NCBI GenBank assembly: GCA_025363715.1
Contig: JANYLR010000082.1
Span: 1-64,000, forward strand
Length of the DNA: 64,000 nucleotides
Origin: Holophagaceae bacterium
GTDB taxonomy: Bacteria > Acidobacteriota > Holophagae > Holophagales > Holophagaceae
Reading direction: 5' to 3'
Shown: positions 55,897 through 63,717 of the stretch, in pieces
Position numbering within the stretch: the first letter of the stretch is position 1
Layout: every line of letters begins with the position of its first letter
The notes under the pieces: generated by a model
Told to the model about the DNA's origin: nothing
Seen by the model: only the letters and a program-made list of their open reading frames with translations
The model's database searches: none
Program-made: the position numbers and the translations under genes

Positions 55897-56061
55897 TCAG
55901 GACTCCAGCCACCGCTGTGTGGCCCACCGGCCGAACCACAGCCCGGCACCCGTGCCCACCATGCTCAGGACCACGCCGGTGGTGAAGCCCACCAGGGCCC
56001 CCAGGTAATAACCCACCAGGCTCCCCACCGTGGCGCCGACGAATCCCATGAGCTTTTCCAT
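55897..56061 (-). CDS. 54-residue hydrophobic small membrane protein
   Basis: ATG 56061 is preceded by CGGAGG seven bases away. The product begins MEKLMGFVGATVGSLVGYYLG and is hydrophobic and Gly-rich, with two likely membrane helices (about residues 5-22 and 24-43), then a polar WFGRWATQRWLES end. Good ribosome site, codon bias and an uninterrupted frame support it; I know no family. It lies 42 bases upstream of the cinA ATG on the same strand. Confidence 0.6.
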   Translation of the reverse strand: MEKLMGFVGATVGSLVGYYLGALVGFTTGVVLSMVGTGAGLWFGRWATQRWLES

Positions 56062-56109
56062 GCCGCGGCCTCCGGGCTATAGGATGGGTGGACCGAACGA
56101 GGTGTTCCC

Positions 56110-56406
56110 ATGATCGTGCACGATCTCGATGACCTGGTGTTGGAATCCGACGAGGAATCCGGTATCCAGGAACTGGGCCGCCGCTTCCTGGCCCGCGGCC
56201 CCTGGACCACGGTGGCCTTCCTGGTCAAGACGAAGACGGACCCCGAGGGCGACTGGGAAGGTCCCTTCCTCTGGCTCCACCGCTATCAGAAGGTGGCCCA
56301 GGGCTGGAAGCTGGTGAGCCGCTTCCGCACCACGGAGGCCACCCAGTTGGAGAAACTGGCGGATGCTCTCGAAGGATGGAAAGGCTACTTCAGCCCCGGG
56401 AGATAG
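56110..56406 (+). CDS. 98-residue hypothetical protein
   Basis: A small soluble protein (MIVHDLDDLVLESDEESGI...) with a short beta/alpha pattern (TTVAFLVKTKTDPEGDWEG, FLWLHRYQKVAQGWKLVSRFRTT) and an acidic start. GAGGTG lies six bases before ATG. It is divergent from the 54-residue membrane protein and its 3' end overlaps the DinB-family gene by 22 bases tail to tail. No family recognised. A regulatory or binding role is only a guess. Confidence 0.6.
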   Translation: MIVHDLDDLVLESDEESGIQELGRRFLARGPWTTVAFLVKTKTDPEGDWEGPFLWLHRYQKVAQGWKLVSRFRTTEATQLEKLADALEGWKGYFSPGR

Positions 56407-56912
56407 CGTTCCCGGATGACGGCCAGGTGGTGGGCCGCGTGGCCCAGGCAGACGTAGGGGAGGGCGCGGGCGCTGAGGGGGCGACCGTTCGAAGTGCCCA
56501 CGTGGGCCCAGGCGGCATCGGACAGGCTGCGGAACAGCTCGAGGCTGGCCGCTCGCGTGGCCTGGAAATCCGCCAGCAGGTCCGCCAGGGCGCGCTCATC
56601 GGCCCTGGCCGCCAGGGCATAGTCATCTTCCTCCCAGCCCGGCAGCGGCGTGACATCCCCGCGACCGATGCGCAGGCAGCGGTAGGCGAAGATGCGCTCC
56701 GCGTCGCTGAGGTGCTGGAGCAGGTCCTTGAGGCTCCATTTTCCCGGCGCGTAGCGGTAGGTGGCCTGCGGTTCTGACATCCCTGTGAAGAGAGCTGTGA
56801 CCTCGCCCAGCTGGGCCTTCAGCAGGGCCAGCACATCGCCCTCGGGGGCCTCGGCGATGTAGGGCGCCAGGCCCGCGGAGTACTCATCTGGAAGTGGTCG
56901 TGTGATTCCCAT
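56385..56912 (-). CDS. DinB-superfamily protein
   Basis: A 175-residue four-helix-bundle protein. The three His metal ligands of the DinB/YfiT fold can be seen: His in LLQHLSDAERI and the pair in GHAAHHLAVI. YRYAPGKWSLKDLLQHLSDAERIFAYRCLRI is a typical stretch. Members include thiol-dependent transferases; substrate unknown. The stop overlaps the 3' end of the convergent hypothetical gene by 22 bases. Confidence 0.88.
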   Translation of the reverse strand: MGITRPLPDEYSAGLAPYIAEAPEGDVLALLKAQLGEVTALFTGMSEPQATYRYAPGKWSLKDLLQHLSDAERIFAYRCLRIGRGDVTPLPGWEEDDYALAARADERALADLLADFQATRAASLELFRSLSDAAWAHVGTSNGRPLSARALPYVCLGHAAHHLAVIRERYLPGLK

Positions 56913-56929
56913 ATCCTCCTCCTTGCAAT

Positions 56930-58363
56930 CTAGAAGGTCATCACCTTCATGGTGTTCGTCGTGCCGGATTTCCAGAGGGGCAGCCCCATGGTCATGACGA
57001 CGCGATCAAAGGCGCCGGCCTGGTGCTTGGCGATGAGCAGTCCGCGGACCGCCTCCACCATCTCGTCCGTGCTGTCAACCCTGGGGATGATGAGCGGGGT
57101 CACGCCCCGCAGGAGGCCCATACGCCGGGCCGTCAATTCATCCACCGTGGCGCCCAGAACGGGTGTGCGTCCGGCCAGGCGGCTCACCATGCGAGCCGTG
57201 CCGCCCCCTTCGGTGAAGGCCACGATCCAGCGGGCGTTGATCTCTTCCGCCGTGCGACAGGCGGCGAAGGCCACGGAGATGTCCGTACGGGCCAGGACCT
57301 TTTCCGCCAGGTCTTCCGGCAAGGTGGTGGTCCGCTGTTTGACGTTGGCATCTGCCTCGGCGGCGATGCGGGCCAGCCACTGGACGGCCTCCACCGGATG
57401 GGCGCCGGTGGCGCTTTCCGCGCTCAGCATCACGGCGTCGGTGCCATCCCAGATGGCATTGGCCACGTCGCTGGCCTCGGCCCGGGTGGGCTGGGAGTGC
57501 TCGATCATGCTCTCCAGCATCTGGGTGGCCGTGATCACGGGCTTGAGGGCCCGGCGGGCCGCCTTGATGATCTGCTTCTGCAGACCCGGAACCCGCTCGA
57601 CGCCCAGTTCCACGCCCAGGTCGCCCCGGGCCACCATCACGCCCCAGCTCACCTCGAGGATCTCTCCAAGGTTGCCGAGGGCGGCCGGGTGCTCGATCTT
57701 GGCGATGATGGGCTGGGTGCCACCCAGGTGATGAATGATGGCTTGGAGCTGCTGCACATCCGAGGCCCGGCGCACGAAGCTCTGGGCGAAGAGATCCACC
57801 TGGTGCTCCACGCCCCAGCGGATGTCGGCGTGATCCTTTTCGGTGAGGGGATCCATGACGATATCGAGGCCGATGGGATGGATGCCCTTACGCGACTTCA
57901 GCGGGCCACCGATGACGACCTGGGCCTTCAATACATCGAGTCCCTTGGCGAGGATCTTCACCGTGATGGCGCCATCATCCAGCAGCCAGTGCTGACCTGC
58001 TTCAGCGCCTTCGAAGAGCTCGGGATGGGGCAGCGGCGCCGCCCAGGCGAACCCGGCAGGGACTGGCGTTCCCGGCGCGTAGAAGATGCCCTCACTGCCT
58101 TCGGCGAGATCGAGCGCCGCGTCGAGGATGCCGATGCGCCACTTGGGTCCCTGCAGATCGAGGAACACGGGGATGGATCGACCCAGCTCGATGGCCAGGG
58201 CACGGACCAGTACCAGGGCCTGAGCCCGGGATTCCGGGTCCCCGTGGCTGGCATTCAGCCGCACCGCATCAGCCTCTTTCAGGGCTTCCCGCAGTCGATC
58301 GCCCTGCATGAGAGCAGGTCCCAAGGTCATCACGAGTTTGGTCTTGCGCACCATTTCTCCCAT
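56930..58363 (-). CDS. pyk: pyruvate kinase
   Basis: About 477 residues; transfers phosphate from phosphoenolpyruvate to ADP in the last step of glycolysis. Core motifs are KTKLVMTLGPA, ADAVRLNASHG, DLQGPKWRIG, IIAKIEHPAAL (catalytic Lys/Glu), VARGDLGVELG and TATQMLESMI, and the C-terminal allosteric domain ends TNTMKV. The start is uncertain: ATG 58363 or ATG 58354 (MVRKTK); the frame is open upstream. It is divergent from the Fis-like regulator gene, 128 bases apart. Confidence 0.95.
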   Translation of the reverse strand: MGEMVRKTKLVMTLGPALMQGDRLREALKEADAVRLNASHGDPESRAQALVLVRALAIELGRSIPVFLDLQGPKWRIGILDAALDLAEGSEGIFYAPGTPVPAGFAWAAPLPHPELFEGAEAGQHWLLDDGAITVKILAKGLDVLKAQVVIGGPLKSRKGIHPIGLDIVMDPLTEKDHADIRWGVEHQVDLFAQSFVRRASDVQQLQAIIHHLGGTQPIIAKIEHPAALGNLGEILEVSWGVMVARGDLGVELGVERVPGLQKQIIKAARRALKPVITATQMLESMIEHSQPTRAEASDVANAIWDGTDAVMLSAESATGAHPVEAVQWLARIAAEADANVKQRTTTLPEDLAEKVLARTDISVAFAACRTAEEINARWIVAFTEGGGTARMVSRLAGRTPVLGATVDELTARRMGLLRGVTPLIIPRVDSTDEMVEAVRGLLIAKHQAGAFDRVVMTMGLPLWKSGTTNTMKVMTF

Positions 58364-58491
58364 CGCTTGCACAGGCAATCCACACACTTTTCCACAGCCT
58401 GGGCCTAGGTTACAAATTTATCACGGGGCTTTTCCTCGCGTCATCGCGATGCTACCTTCGTTTTCCCGAGACGGTCATTGGAGAACCCGGA

Positions 58492-58716
58492 ATGCGTGAA
58501 AAGCTGCGAAATCTCGTAGCCGAGATGGTGCATGGTGGCATCCCCCTGGAATTGGCCCGCCGCGAGTTCGAGCGGGTCTATCTGGAGGAGGTGCTGGCGG
58601 CCCATGAAGGCAACCACAGCGCCGCCGCCCGGGAGCTGGGCATCCATCGCAACACCCTGGCCAAGAAGCTGGAGGCCCCCCCCAGCCGCCTCCGCCGCGT
58701 GAGCCTCGCGAGCTGA
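58492..58716 (+). CDS. small Fis-family DNA-binding protein
   Basis: A 74-residue protein with the Fis helix-turn-helix in the C-terminal half (NHSAAARELGIHRNTLAKKL, about residues 41-60) preceded by a helical dimerisation region (LARREFERVYLEEVLAAHEG). E. coli Fis has 98 residues, so this is a short form. It sits between pyk and the two gap genes and may regulate them; direct evidence is lacking. GGAGA precedes ATG 58492. An intrinsic terminator follows at 58740. Confidence 0.85.
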   Translation: MREKLRNLVAEMVHGGIPLELARREFERVYLEEVLAAHEGNHSAAARELGIHRNTLAKKLEAPPSRLRRVSLAS

Positions 58717-58739
58717 ATCCGTCTTGTCCTTCTGTCAAA

Positions 58740-58766
58740 GCCCGGCCCGGTGCCGGGCTTTTGTTT
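58740..58766 (+). terminator. intrinsic terminator after the Fis-like gene
   Basis: GCCCGGC (58740-58746) pairs with GCCGGGC (58752-58758) around a five-base loop and is followed by TTTTGTTT (58759-58766). It separates the Fis-like gene from the gap genes, which therefore need their own promoter. Confidence 0.85.
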
Positions 58767-58794
58767 CGACAGGATGCCTGGGGCCCGATACAAC
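58766..58794 (+). promoter_or_regulatory. sigma-70-type promoter of the tandem gap genes
   Basis: TCGACA (58766-58771, five of six to TTGACA) and TACAAC (58789-58794, four of six to TATAAT) are spaced by exactly 17 bases. The start of transcription would be near 58801, leaving a short leader with GGAGG at 58803-58807 ahead of ATG 58816. The preceding terminator makes a promoter necessary here. Confidence 0.5.
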
Positions 58795-58815
58795 AAGAAT
58801 TCGGAGGAAGTTGTG

Positions 58816-59823
58816 ATGAAGGTCGCCATCAACGGGCTGGGACGAATCGGGCGGCTCGTCCTGCGCCAGCTGATGCGGGTGCCCCAGGTCCAGGTGGTGG
58901 CCGTCAACGACCTCGCGGACGCGGCAACCCTCGCCCACCTGCTGAAGTACGACTCCGTGCATGGACGGGCAGGTTTTTCGGTGGCTTCCGAGGGCGCCTT
59001 CCTGGTGGTGGATGGCCGCCCCATCGAGGTCTTCGCCGAGAAGGAGCCATACCTCATTCCCTTCAGCGCCGCGGGCGCCCAGGTGGTGCTCGAATGCACG
59101 GGCTGGTTCACCGGGCGGGCCCAGGCCGCCGAGCACCTCCAAGGCGGGGTCGGCCACGTGATTATCAGCTCCCCCTCGGACGATGCCGACCGCACCGTGG
59201 TCCTGGGGGTCAATGAAAGCTCACTGGACCTGGCGAAGGATCGCGTCATCTCCGCGGCCAGTTGTACGACCAACTGCCTGGCACCCATGGCCAAGGTGCT
59301 CGACGACGCCTTCGGCCTGGACTACGGGTTCATGACGACGGTCCACAGCTACACCAATGACCAGCGCATCCTGGACTTGCCCCACGCGGATCTGCGCCGG
59401 GCCCGGGCCGCCACCCTCAGCATGATCCCCACCAGCACCGGTGCCGCCCGGGCGATCGGCCAGGTGCTCCCCCACCTGGGGGGCCGCCTGGATGGGATCT
59501 CCGTGCGCGTGCCCACCCCGGACGTGAGCATCATCGATCTCACGGCAATCCTGAAGATGGAAGCCACTCCGGAGGAAATTCACGAGGTCTTCCGGAGGGC
59601 TTCCACCACCGGCCCCCTCGCGCCCTACCTGGAGGTGCTGGACGCCGAGTTGGTGAGCGCAGACCTGGTGGGCAGCAGCGCCAGCTGCCTCTACGATCCC
59701 TTCCTCACCAAGGTGCTGGGGCCTCGGCTCGTCAAAGTCTTCGGCTGGTACGACAACGAGTGGGCCTACGCGGCACGGCTCAAGGACCTCTGCCTCCACG
59801 TCCTGGAAGGGGCCGGCCGATGA
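58816..59823 (+). CDS. gap: glyceraldehyde-3-phosphate dehydrogenase, canonical copy
   Basis: A 335-residue NAD-dependent GAPDH. N-terminal NGLGRIGRL with AVNDLAD (Asp selecting NAD), catalytic Cys150 in SAASCTTNCLAP, the His of TTVHSYTNDQ, phosphate-binding IPTSTGAAR and C-terminal FGWYDNEWAYAARL are all normal. Glycolysis and gluconeogenesis, cytoplasmic. GGAGG precedes ATG 58816. Its TGA overlaps the ATG of a second GAPDH gene. Confidence 0.96.
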   Translation: MKVAINGLGRIGRLVLRQLMRVPQVQVVAVNDLADAATLAHLLKYDSVHGRAGFSVASEGAFLVVDGRPIEVFAEKEPYLIPFSAAGAQVVLECTGWFTGRAQAAEHLQGGVGHVIISSPSDDADRTVVLGVNESSLDLAKDRVISAASCTTNCLAPMAKVLDDAFGLDYGFMTTVHSYTNDQRILDLPHADLRRARAATLSMIPTSTGAARAIGQVLPHLGGRLDGISVRVPTPDVSIIDLTAILKMEATPEEIHEVFRRASTTGPLAPYLEVLDAELVSADLVGSSASCLYDPFLTKVLGPRLVKVFGWYDNEWAYAARLKDLCLHVLEGAGR

Positions 59824-60830
59824 AGCGCATCGCCCTGAATGGCCTCGGCCGCATCGGAAGGCTGGCCGTCCGCACCCTGGGTGTGTCGCAACCCGAGCTG
59901 CTCTGCGCCGTGAACGACCCCGCGCCCCTTGACCAGGTAGTCCAGCTGCTCCGCTGCGATTCGGTCCATGGCAGCAGCGCCCTCCGCATCGACGGCCTGA
60001 CTGAAGGGGACCAGGACTATCTGGTGCTGGGGGAGCGGCGCATGCCCCTCTTCCATGCGGCGGATCCCGCCCAGATCCCCTTCCCCGCCGGCACCCGGCT
60101 GGTGCTGGAGGCCAGCGGCCGCTTCATACGCCGTGCCGACGCCGCCCGACATTTGAAGGAGCGAGTCTCACACGTGGTCATCAGCGCCCCCAGTCCCGAC
60201 GCAGACCTAACGATCATCGCCCCGGTGAACGGCGCCGACCTTGATCCCGCGAGACACCGGGTGGTCTCCAACGCCAGCTGCACCGCCCATGCCACGGCCC
60301 CCATGCTGAAGATCCTGGAGGACGCCTTTGGCCTCGAGCATGCTGGCATGAGCACCGTCCACGTGGTCACCAACGATCAGCGTTTGCTGGACCTGCCCCA
60401 CAAGGACCGCCGCCGGGGCCGGGCCGCCTTCCAGAGCATCATTCCTACGACGTCGAGCGCCTTCGGCGCCCTCCATCGCGCCATGCCGGGCCTGCCCCCG
60501 GGCTTCGATGGGGTCGCCCTGCGGGTGCCCCTGCTCAGCGTGAACCTCGTCGACCTGGTGGCCACCCTCCAGCGGGATGCGGACGTAGCCAGCCTCCGCG
60601 CCACCTTCGAGGCCGCGGCCTCAGGGCCCTGGCGCGGTATCGTGGCCCTCGCCGAGCCCCATACCGTCAGCTGCGACATCACGGGGCGGACCGAAAGCGT
60701 GGTCATGGACCTGGACCTCACCATGACCCTGGGCCCGCGCTTCGTGAAAGTCTTCGGCTGGCACGATAACGAGGTGGGCTACGCCGCGCGGCTTTGCGAG
60801 CTGGTGGTGGATCTGGCGGGGCGGATTTAG
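59820..60830 (+). CDS. divergent second glyceraldehyde-3-phosphate dehydrogenase paralogue
   Basis: A 336-residue protein clearly of the GAPDH fold (NGLGRIGRLAVR, AVNDPAPL, FGWHDNEVGYAARL) that starts within the stop codon of gap (ATGA). The catalytic Cys154 is kept, but the surrounding segment reads NASCTAHATAP instead of SCTTNCLAP. The His region is TVHVVTNDQ, and the phosphate loop is IPTTSSAF instead of IPTSTGAA. Those changes lie in the active site, so it may use another aldehyde phosphate (such as erythrose 4-phosphate), bind gap as a heteromer, or be regulatory. Confidence 0.9.
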   Translation: MKRIALNGLGRIGRLAVRTLGVSQPELLCAVNDPAPLDQVVQLLRCDSVHGSSALRIDGLTEGDQDYLVLGERRMPLFHAADPAQIPFPAGTRLVLEASGRFIRRADAARHLKERVSHVVISAPSPDADLTIIAPVNGADLDPARHRVVSNASCTAHATAPMLKILEDAFGLEHAGMSTVHVVTNDQRLLDLPHKDRRRGRAAFQSIIPTTSSAFGALHRAMPGLPPGFDGVALRVPLLSVNLVDLVATLQRDADVASLRATFEAAASGPWRGIVALAEPHTVSCDITGRTESVVMDLDLTMTLGPRFVKVFGWHDNEVGYAARLCELVVDLAGRI

Positions 60831-60859
60831 GTTCATCTGGGAATTCAGGAAAAGGAGAA

Positions 60860-61070
60860 GCGGAACACAGAGGGCACAGAGGAAAGCTGGAAACCACGAA
60901 AAAGGATGGGGTGTCTGTTCCAAAAGCGTGGGCTGTATCCCGAGGGCCACGGCCCCTTCCGTGTCTTCCCTGAAATTCCGTGTGTCCCGTGACCAGCAAG
61001 GACGTTGAAGATTGGCCAGAGCTGGTGGCGGAACCACACCGTGGCAGTTCTCTGTGCCCTCTGCGTTCCA
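60860..61070. repeat. copy 4 of the cacagagg/cacggaag repeat family
   Basis: GCGGAACACAGAGGGCACAG (60860-60879) pairs with CTCTGTGCCCTCTGCGTTCC (61051-61070). Inside is the TTCCAAAAGCGTGGGCTG block shared with the 16.3-kb copy and the right inner arm CCGTGTGTCCCGTGACCAGC. It fills most of the 270-base gap between the second GAPDH gene and the YhiN-type gene (convergent stops). Confidence 0.78.
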
Positions 61071-61099
61071 ACTCTCTTGAATCCCAAGATCGCCGGATT

Positions 61100-62329
61100 C
61101 TATAGGCTGCCAGCCGCGAAGCCGGTGCTGAAGGCGGCCTGGAGGTTGTAGCCGCCCACCGGGCCGTCGATATCCAGCAGCTCGCCACAGACCCGCAGGT
61201 TCTCCCAGCCCCGCAGGGCCATGGTGTGGGGATCCACGGCCCCAAGGTCCACGCCCCCGGCGGCCACCTCGCCCCGGGCCAGCGGCACCGTCTGTGGTTC
61301 GCCGAGCGGAAGATCCGTGGCCAGGTCCACTAGGGCCCTGCGCCCAGCTTTCGGTAGATTTTTCAGCATCATGGTCCGGTCCAGTCCGGCCTCCCGAAGC
61401 AAGGGCTCCACGAGCCGCTCCGGCAGGTATCGCTGGAGCCAGGTGGCCGCCAGGAGCCGTGGGTTCGTGCGCTGTTCGGCCTGGAGCGCCAGGTCCAGGG
61501 ATTCAGGCGGATCCAACAGCGAGGCATAGGTGAGCCAGGCCACGCTTTCGCGGCGGGCTCGCTCCGTGCCCTGGCTCAGTTCCAGGGCCGCGGGACCGCT
61601 GATCCCGCTCTTCGTGAAGACGACATCGCCCGCGAAGGCCGCCAGACGGCGTCGCCCGGGACCGGCGCTGAGGCGCAGTTCCCCGCCGCGCAGGGACACT
61701 CCTTCCCAGGCGGGCTGGGGCCGTTGCAGCGGGATGGGCGCCAAGGTCGGGAACCAGGGTTGTGCGGGCACCCCCAGAGCCCTAAGCCAGCCCAGGACCT
61801 CGCCCCGGGTGCCGGTTTCCGGATAGCTGGCCCCACCGGTGGCGAGGATGTACGCCTCCGCCGTGAGTCGTTCCTGGTCCAGCAGCAGCCCGTCCAGTCG
61901 CGGCGCGCGGCCTCGCAGGGCGGTCACGCGGGCACCGGTACGAAGCTCCACGCCAGCCCGCCGGGCCAGCTCCTCGAAGGCGGCCACCACCAGTCCGGCG
62001 CTGCCGGGACGATCGAGGGGAAACACCCGGCCGTTGTCGCGGGTGTAGGTCTCCACCCCTTCCCGGCGCAGGAGTTCCAGCACAGCACTGTTGTCGAAGG
62101 CATGCAGCGAAGGTCGCAGGAACCGCGCCTGGTCCTTGGCGAAGGCCGCCAGCAGGGTCTTCGGCGGTCCGTCATGGGTGATGTTGCACTTGCCCCCGCC
62201 GCTGATGCGGAGCTTCACGCCGAGGCGGCCGTTGGCTTCCAGCAGCAACACCGCATGGCCTAGCGAGGCCGCCCGCCAGGCCGCCACCAGCCCAGCCGCG
62301 CCGCCACCTACCACGATCACCTTTGACAT
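61100..62329 (-). CDS. YhiN/HI0933-type flavoprotein (NAD(P)/FAD-dependent oxidoreductase)
   Basis: A 409-residue flavoprotein. The N-terminal VIVVGGGAAGLVAAWRAA binds FAD; LRISGGGKCNITHD and the AYILATGGASYPETGT motif are family marks, and the C-terminal NLRVCGELLDIDGPVGGYNLQAAFSTG closes the FAD site. The reaction is unknown in the family. The gene is divergent from the LipB-Nudix fusion gene, 31 bases apart, so promoters overlap. Confidence 0.92.
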   Translation of the reverse strand: MSKVIVVGGGAAGLVAAWRAASLGHAVLLLEANGRLGVKLRISGGGKCNITHDGPPKTLLAAFAKDQARFLRPSLHAFDNSAVLELLRREGVETYTRDNGRVFPLDRPGSAGLVVAAFEELARRAGVELRTGARVTALRGRAPRLDGLLLDQERLTAEAYILATGGASYPETGTRGEVLGWLRALGVPAQPWFPTLAPIPLQRPQPAWEGVSLRGGELRLSAGPGRRRLAAFAGDVVFTKSGISGPAALELSQGTERARRESVAWLTYASLLDPPESLDLALQAEQRTNPRLLAATWLQRYLPERLVEPLLREAGLDRTMMLKNLPKAGRRALVDLATDLPLGEPQTVPLARGEVAAGGVDLGAVDPHTMALRGWENLRVCGELLDIDGPVGGYNLQAAFSTGFAAGSL

Positions 62330-62360
62330 CCGACCATCATGGCCGAGGTAGACTCATCAC

Positions 62361-63488
62361 ATGTCGAACATCGGCTTTTCCATCCCCCGTCCGGCCCAGC
62401 TCCGCCGCTTCCAGCGGGTCTTCTACCCAGCGGGTCTGCGCCTGCAGAAGGCCCTGGCGGAGTACGTCAACGATGCGGGACGACCCGACCAGCTGGTAAT
62501 CCTGGAGCACGATCCCGTCTTCACCCTGGGCCGCAATGCCACCCCCGCCGATATCCACATGAGCGAGGACTTCCTGGCCACCCAGGGAGTCAGCGTCCAT
62601 CGCACCGACCGGGGTGGCGAAGTCACCTACCATGGCCCCGGCCAGATCGTGGTCTATCCCATTTGCAACCTGCGGGGCGGTCGCGAGGACGTGGGGCGGC
62701 TGGTGCGCGGACTGGAGGAGGCCATGATCCGCACGGCGGCGGACTTCGGGGTGGTGGCCGACCGCCTCCATGGCGCGCCCGGGATCTGGGTCGAGACATC
62801 ACGGGGCCCAGAGAAGCTCGGCGCCATCGGCCTGCACCTCAGCAAGTGGATCAGTACCCACGGCCTCGCCTTCAACGTGCGGCCCAATCTGGATCACTTC
62901 CGTTGGATCACGCCCTGCGGCTTCGCGGATAAGGGCGTCTGCAGCCTGACCTCCCTGCTGGGCGACGGGGCGCCGACCTGGGTGGAGGCCGCGGACCGCC
63001 TCCAGGCTCACCTCACCGATGGTCTGGCCATGGACCTGCAGCCCACCCAGGCCCCCAGCCGCAGCGTCTCTGCCCTCACCTGGCGCCGGGGACCGAGCGG
63101 TCCCCAAGTCCTCATGATGCTGCGGATCCCCTCCCATGGTTTCTGGTGGCAGAGCGTCACCGGCATGATGGAACCTGGCGAAGAGCCGGAGCAGACCGCC
63201 CACCGGGAACTGCTGGAAGAGACCGGGCTCACGGGCACGCTGCGGCCCTTGGGTCTCACCCACAGCTTCTGGGTGGATTCCAGCATCGTCCGCTTTCCCG
63301 ATCCCGAACCCCGCTTCAACACCGAGATCTGCTTCTCCATGGAAGTTTCGCTCGAGGCCGAGGTCAAGCTGGAACCCTTGGAACACAGCGAGTACCTGTG
63401 GTGCAGTCTGGACGAAGCCCACGAGCGCATGAAGTGGGAAGGCTCCAAGGCCGCGGTGGTGCTGCTGAAGAAAGCCCTGGGCCTCTGA
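62361..63488 (+). CDS. lipB: lipoyl(octanoyl) transferase fused to a NudB-like Nudix hydrolase
   Basis: A 375-residue fusion. Residues 1-225 are LipB, which moves octanoyl from acyl carrier protein to lipoyl domains: RGGEVTYHGPGQIVVYPI, catalytic Lys152 in KLGAIG, and catalytic Cys186 in ITPCGFADKGV. Residues about 235-375 are a Nudix domain with box GMMEPGEEPEQTAHRELLEETGL (268-290). FWWQSVTG before the box and EYLWCSLDEAHERMKWEGS after it recall NudB (dihydroneopterin triphosphate hydrolase). The frame is continuous, so the join is not a sequencing frameshift. E. coli LipB and NudB are separate proteins. Confidence 0.9.
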   Translation: MSNIGFSIPRPAQLRRFQRVFYPAGLRLQKALAEYVNDAGRPDQLVILEHDPVFTLGRNATPADIHMSEDFLATQGVSVHRTDRGGEVTYHGPGQIVVYPICNLRGGREDVGRLVRGLEEAMIRTAADFGVVADRLHGAPGIWVETSRGPEKLGAIGLHLSKWISTHGLAFNVRPNLDHFRWITPCGFADKGVCSLTSLLGDGAPTWVEAADRLQAHLTDGLAMDLQPTQAPSRSVSALTWRRGPSGPQVLMMLRIPSHGFWWQSVTGMMEPGEEPEQTAHRELLEETGLTGTLRPLGLTHSFWVDSSIVRFPDPEPRFNTEICFSMEVSLEAEVKLEPLEHSEYLWCSLDEAHERMKWEGSKAAVVLLKKALGL

Positions 63489-63511
63489 ACGGATGAGCGC
63501 TCGGATTTGAG

Positions 63512-63625
63512 AAAAAGCATAGATAAGCAGAGGCGAGCGGAGCTGCGGAGGAAAGCGGGGAACAATGCATTTTTCTCCGCTCTCCTCAGTTCCTCAGCCC
63601 TCCTCCGCTTATCAATAGCTTTTTG
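63512..63625. repeat. imperfect inverted repeat with GATAAGC-CTTATC ends
   Basis: AAAAGCATAGATAAGCAGAGG (from 63512) pairs with CCTCCGCTTATCAATAGCTTTT (to 63624), and the inner halves GCGGAGGAAAGCGG and CCGCTCTCCTCAG also pair. The arms are about 46 bases around a 20-base loop. It is unrelated in sequence to the cacagagg family. It lies after the LipB-Nudix gene and may end its transcript. Confidence 0.7.
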
Positions 63626-63717
63626 GGCCGTCCAACTTCGGCGGTCTGTAGTCTGACGCAGCACCGGACGCCAGGTATCCTGCAGCCCTGTAATCTGATA
63701 GAAATCCCGGAGTGCCC

